From assembly GCA_003577105.1 (NCBI GenBank), contig QEUQ01000006.1:1-64000 (forward strand): a stretch of DNA of 64,000 nt. The letters are read 5' to 3'. The notes under the pieces are model-generated. The model was not told the DNA's origin. It saw nothing but the letters and a program-made list of their open reading frames with translations, and did no database searches. How positions within the stretch are numbered: the stretch's first letter is position 1; every line of letters begins with the position of its first letter. The position numbers were made by a program, and so were the translations under genes. Shown piece after piece: positions 63,490 through 64,000 of the stretch. The DNA is from Acidobacteriota bacterium. GTDB taxonomy: Bacteria > Actinomycetota > Acidimicrobiia > ATN3.

Positions 63490-64000
63490 GTGGCTGTTCA
63501 GCGCGTAGCCGTCATTAGCATGCATACCTGCCCTCTGGAGCAACCGGGCACCGGCGACTCCGGCGGACTCAACGTCTACGTGATGTCACTTGCAAACGCG
63601 CTCGCTAGGCGTGGCATTCAAAGCGACATCTTCACGCGCAAGGCGAGCTCGCTCAATTCGCCGGTAGTCATGGCGGCACCGGGCGTCAGGATTTTCCATG
63701 TCGAGGCGGGCGAGGCCGATGTCGTCGAGAAAGACCGCCTTCCGCTGCTAAGTCCCGCGTTCATCGCCGGTGTGGGAGAGGCGCTCGAGGCTCGCTCAGT
63801 CAGTTACGACGCCGTGCATTCTCATTACTGGATGAGTGCCCGGGCCGGCAAGGCCCTTGCCGGCAGGCTCGGTGTGCCCCATGTGATGACGTTTCATTCA
63901 CTTGGGCAAGCCAAGAACAGCACACTTGCTACGGGAGATCTCCCCGAGCCGAGACATCGCCTGTTAGGAGAGAGACGGGCAGTGGATGCGGCCGATCACA
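63490..64000 (+). CDS. mshA: Mycothiol glycosyltransferase MshA (5' part, cut by window end)
   Basis: This is the first 170 residues of a GT4-family protein. The start is a GTG giving VAVQRVAVISMHTCPLEQ. The sequence ISMHTCPLEQPGTGDSGGLNVYV is the MshA signature (the GDSGGLNVYV loop binds the sugar acceptor). SHYWMSARAG and VMTFHSLGQAKN match further conserved regions. MshA joins GlcNAc to inositol-3-phosphate, the first committed step in mycothiol synthesis. Sucrose-phosphate synthase-like GT4 enzymes are the only close alternative. The 3' end lies beyond the window. Confidence 0.9.
   Translation, partial: MAVQRVAVISMHTCPLEQPGTGDSGGLNVYVMSLANALARRGIQSDIFTRKASSLNSPVVMAAPGVRIFHVEAGEADVVEKDRLPLLSPAFIAGVGEALEARSVSYDAVHSHYWMSARAGKALAGRLGVPHVMTFHSLGQAKNSTLATGDLPEPRHRLLGERRAVDAADH

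Overview
This 64 kb window is chromosomal DNA from a member of the Actinomycetota. GC is high, near 59-60% by eye. Lineage markers agree: the start of mycothiol synthase mshA, a nickel superoxide dismutase with its processing peptidase, an XRE regulator paired with an HbhA-like Lys-tailed protein (the arrangement of Rv0474-Rv0475), an RsiG/AmfC-type c-di-GMP-binding anti-sigma factor, a rex-hem operon, and a geranylgeranyl reductase beside nuoA. A cytochrome b split b6/IV-style suggests a deep branch rather than a typical Streptomyces or Mycobacterium relative. I cannot name a genus.

Layout. 1-30 is the 3' end of a tRNA, followed by about 960 bp of gene-poor DNA with a decayed DUF3501 gene. 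991-5766 (+) is a nitrogen-sensing block: amt, glnK, glnD and a hotdog thioesterase. 5744-30453 is one long minus-strand run, in transcription order: tlpA/resA, resB, ccsA (System II cytochrome c maturation), a CcoN-CcoO fusion, a CcoP-like cytochrome c, a menJ-like reductase, the complete 14-gene nuoA-N operon, an MFS transporter and an AAC(3)-fold protein. 30636-35261 (+) is a cytochrome bc-type operon: small membrane protein, dicluster ferredoxin, cytochrome b6-like, subunit IV-like, Rieske, dihaem cytochrome c, membrane protein. 35262-43555 (-) is a tetrapyrrole operon headed by rex: rex, met8, hemA, hemC, cobA-hemD, two ferritin-like genes, hemB, hemL. 43756-47869 holds a membrane protein, a BadH-like SDR, an acyl-CoA ligase and a lipoprotein hydrolase. 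47858-59370 (-) is a tightly coupled run: sodX, a GT-C/GT4 fusion glycosyltransferase, a methyltransferase, asnB and mnhA-G. 59422-64000 (+) carries sodN, bcp, rsiG, the XRE regulator, hbhA-like, an Acetyltransf_6-type protein and the start of mshA.

The genes fit together as an aerobic, menaquinone-based respiratory system. Complex I feeds menaquinone, which MenJ may modify. The bc complex oxidises it and passes electrons to c-type cytochromes matured by ResB/CcsA. Rex (NADH/NAD+ sensor) probably controls its own haem operon and the bc operon, because Rex-box-like palindromes overlap both candidate promoters. The Mrp antiporter uses or balances the ion gradient. The most unusual item is the CcoN-CcoO fusion at 25363-27360. 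It aligns along its length with cbb3 oxidase subunit I, but all six haem and copper histidines and the cross-linked tyrosine are replaced, while the CcoO-type c-haem site is intact. It looks like an oxidase scaffold turned into something else. Its CcoP-like neighbour shares a 16-residue N-terminal tag with the distant subunit IV of the bc complex, which may link the two complexes.
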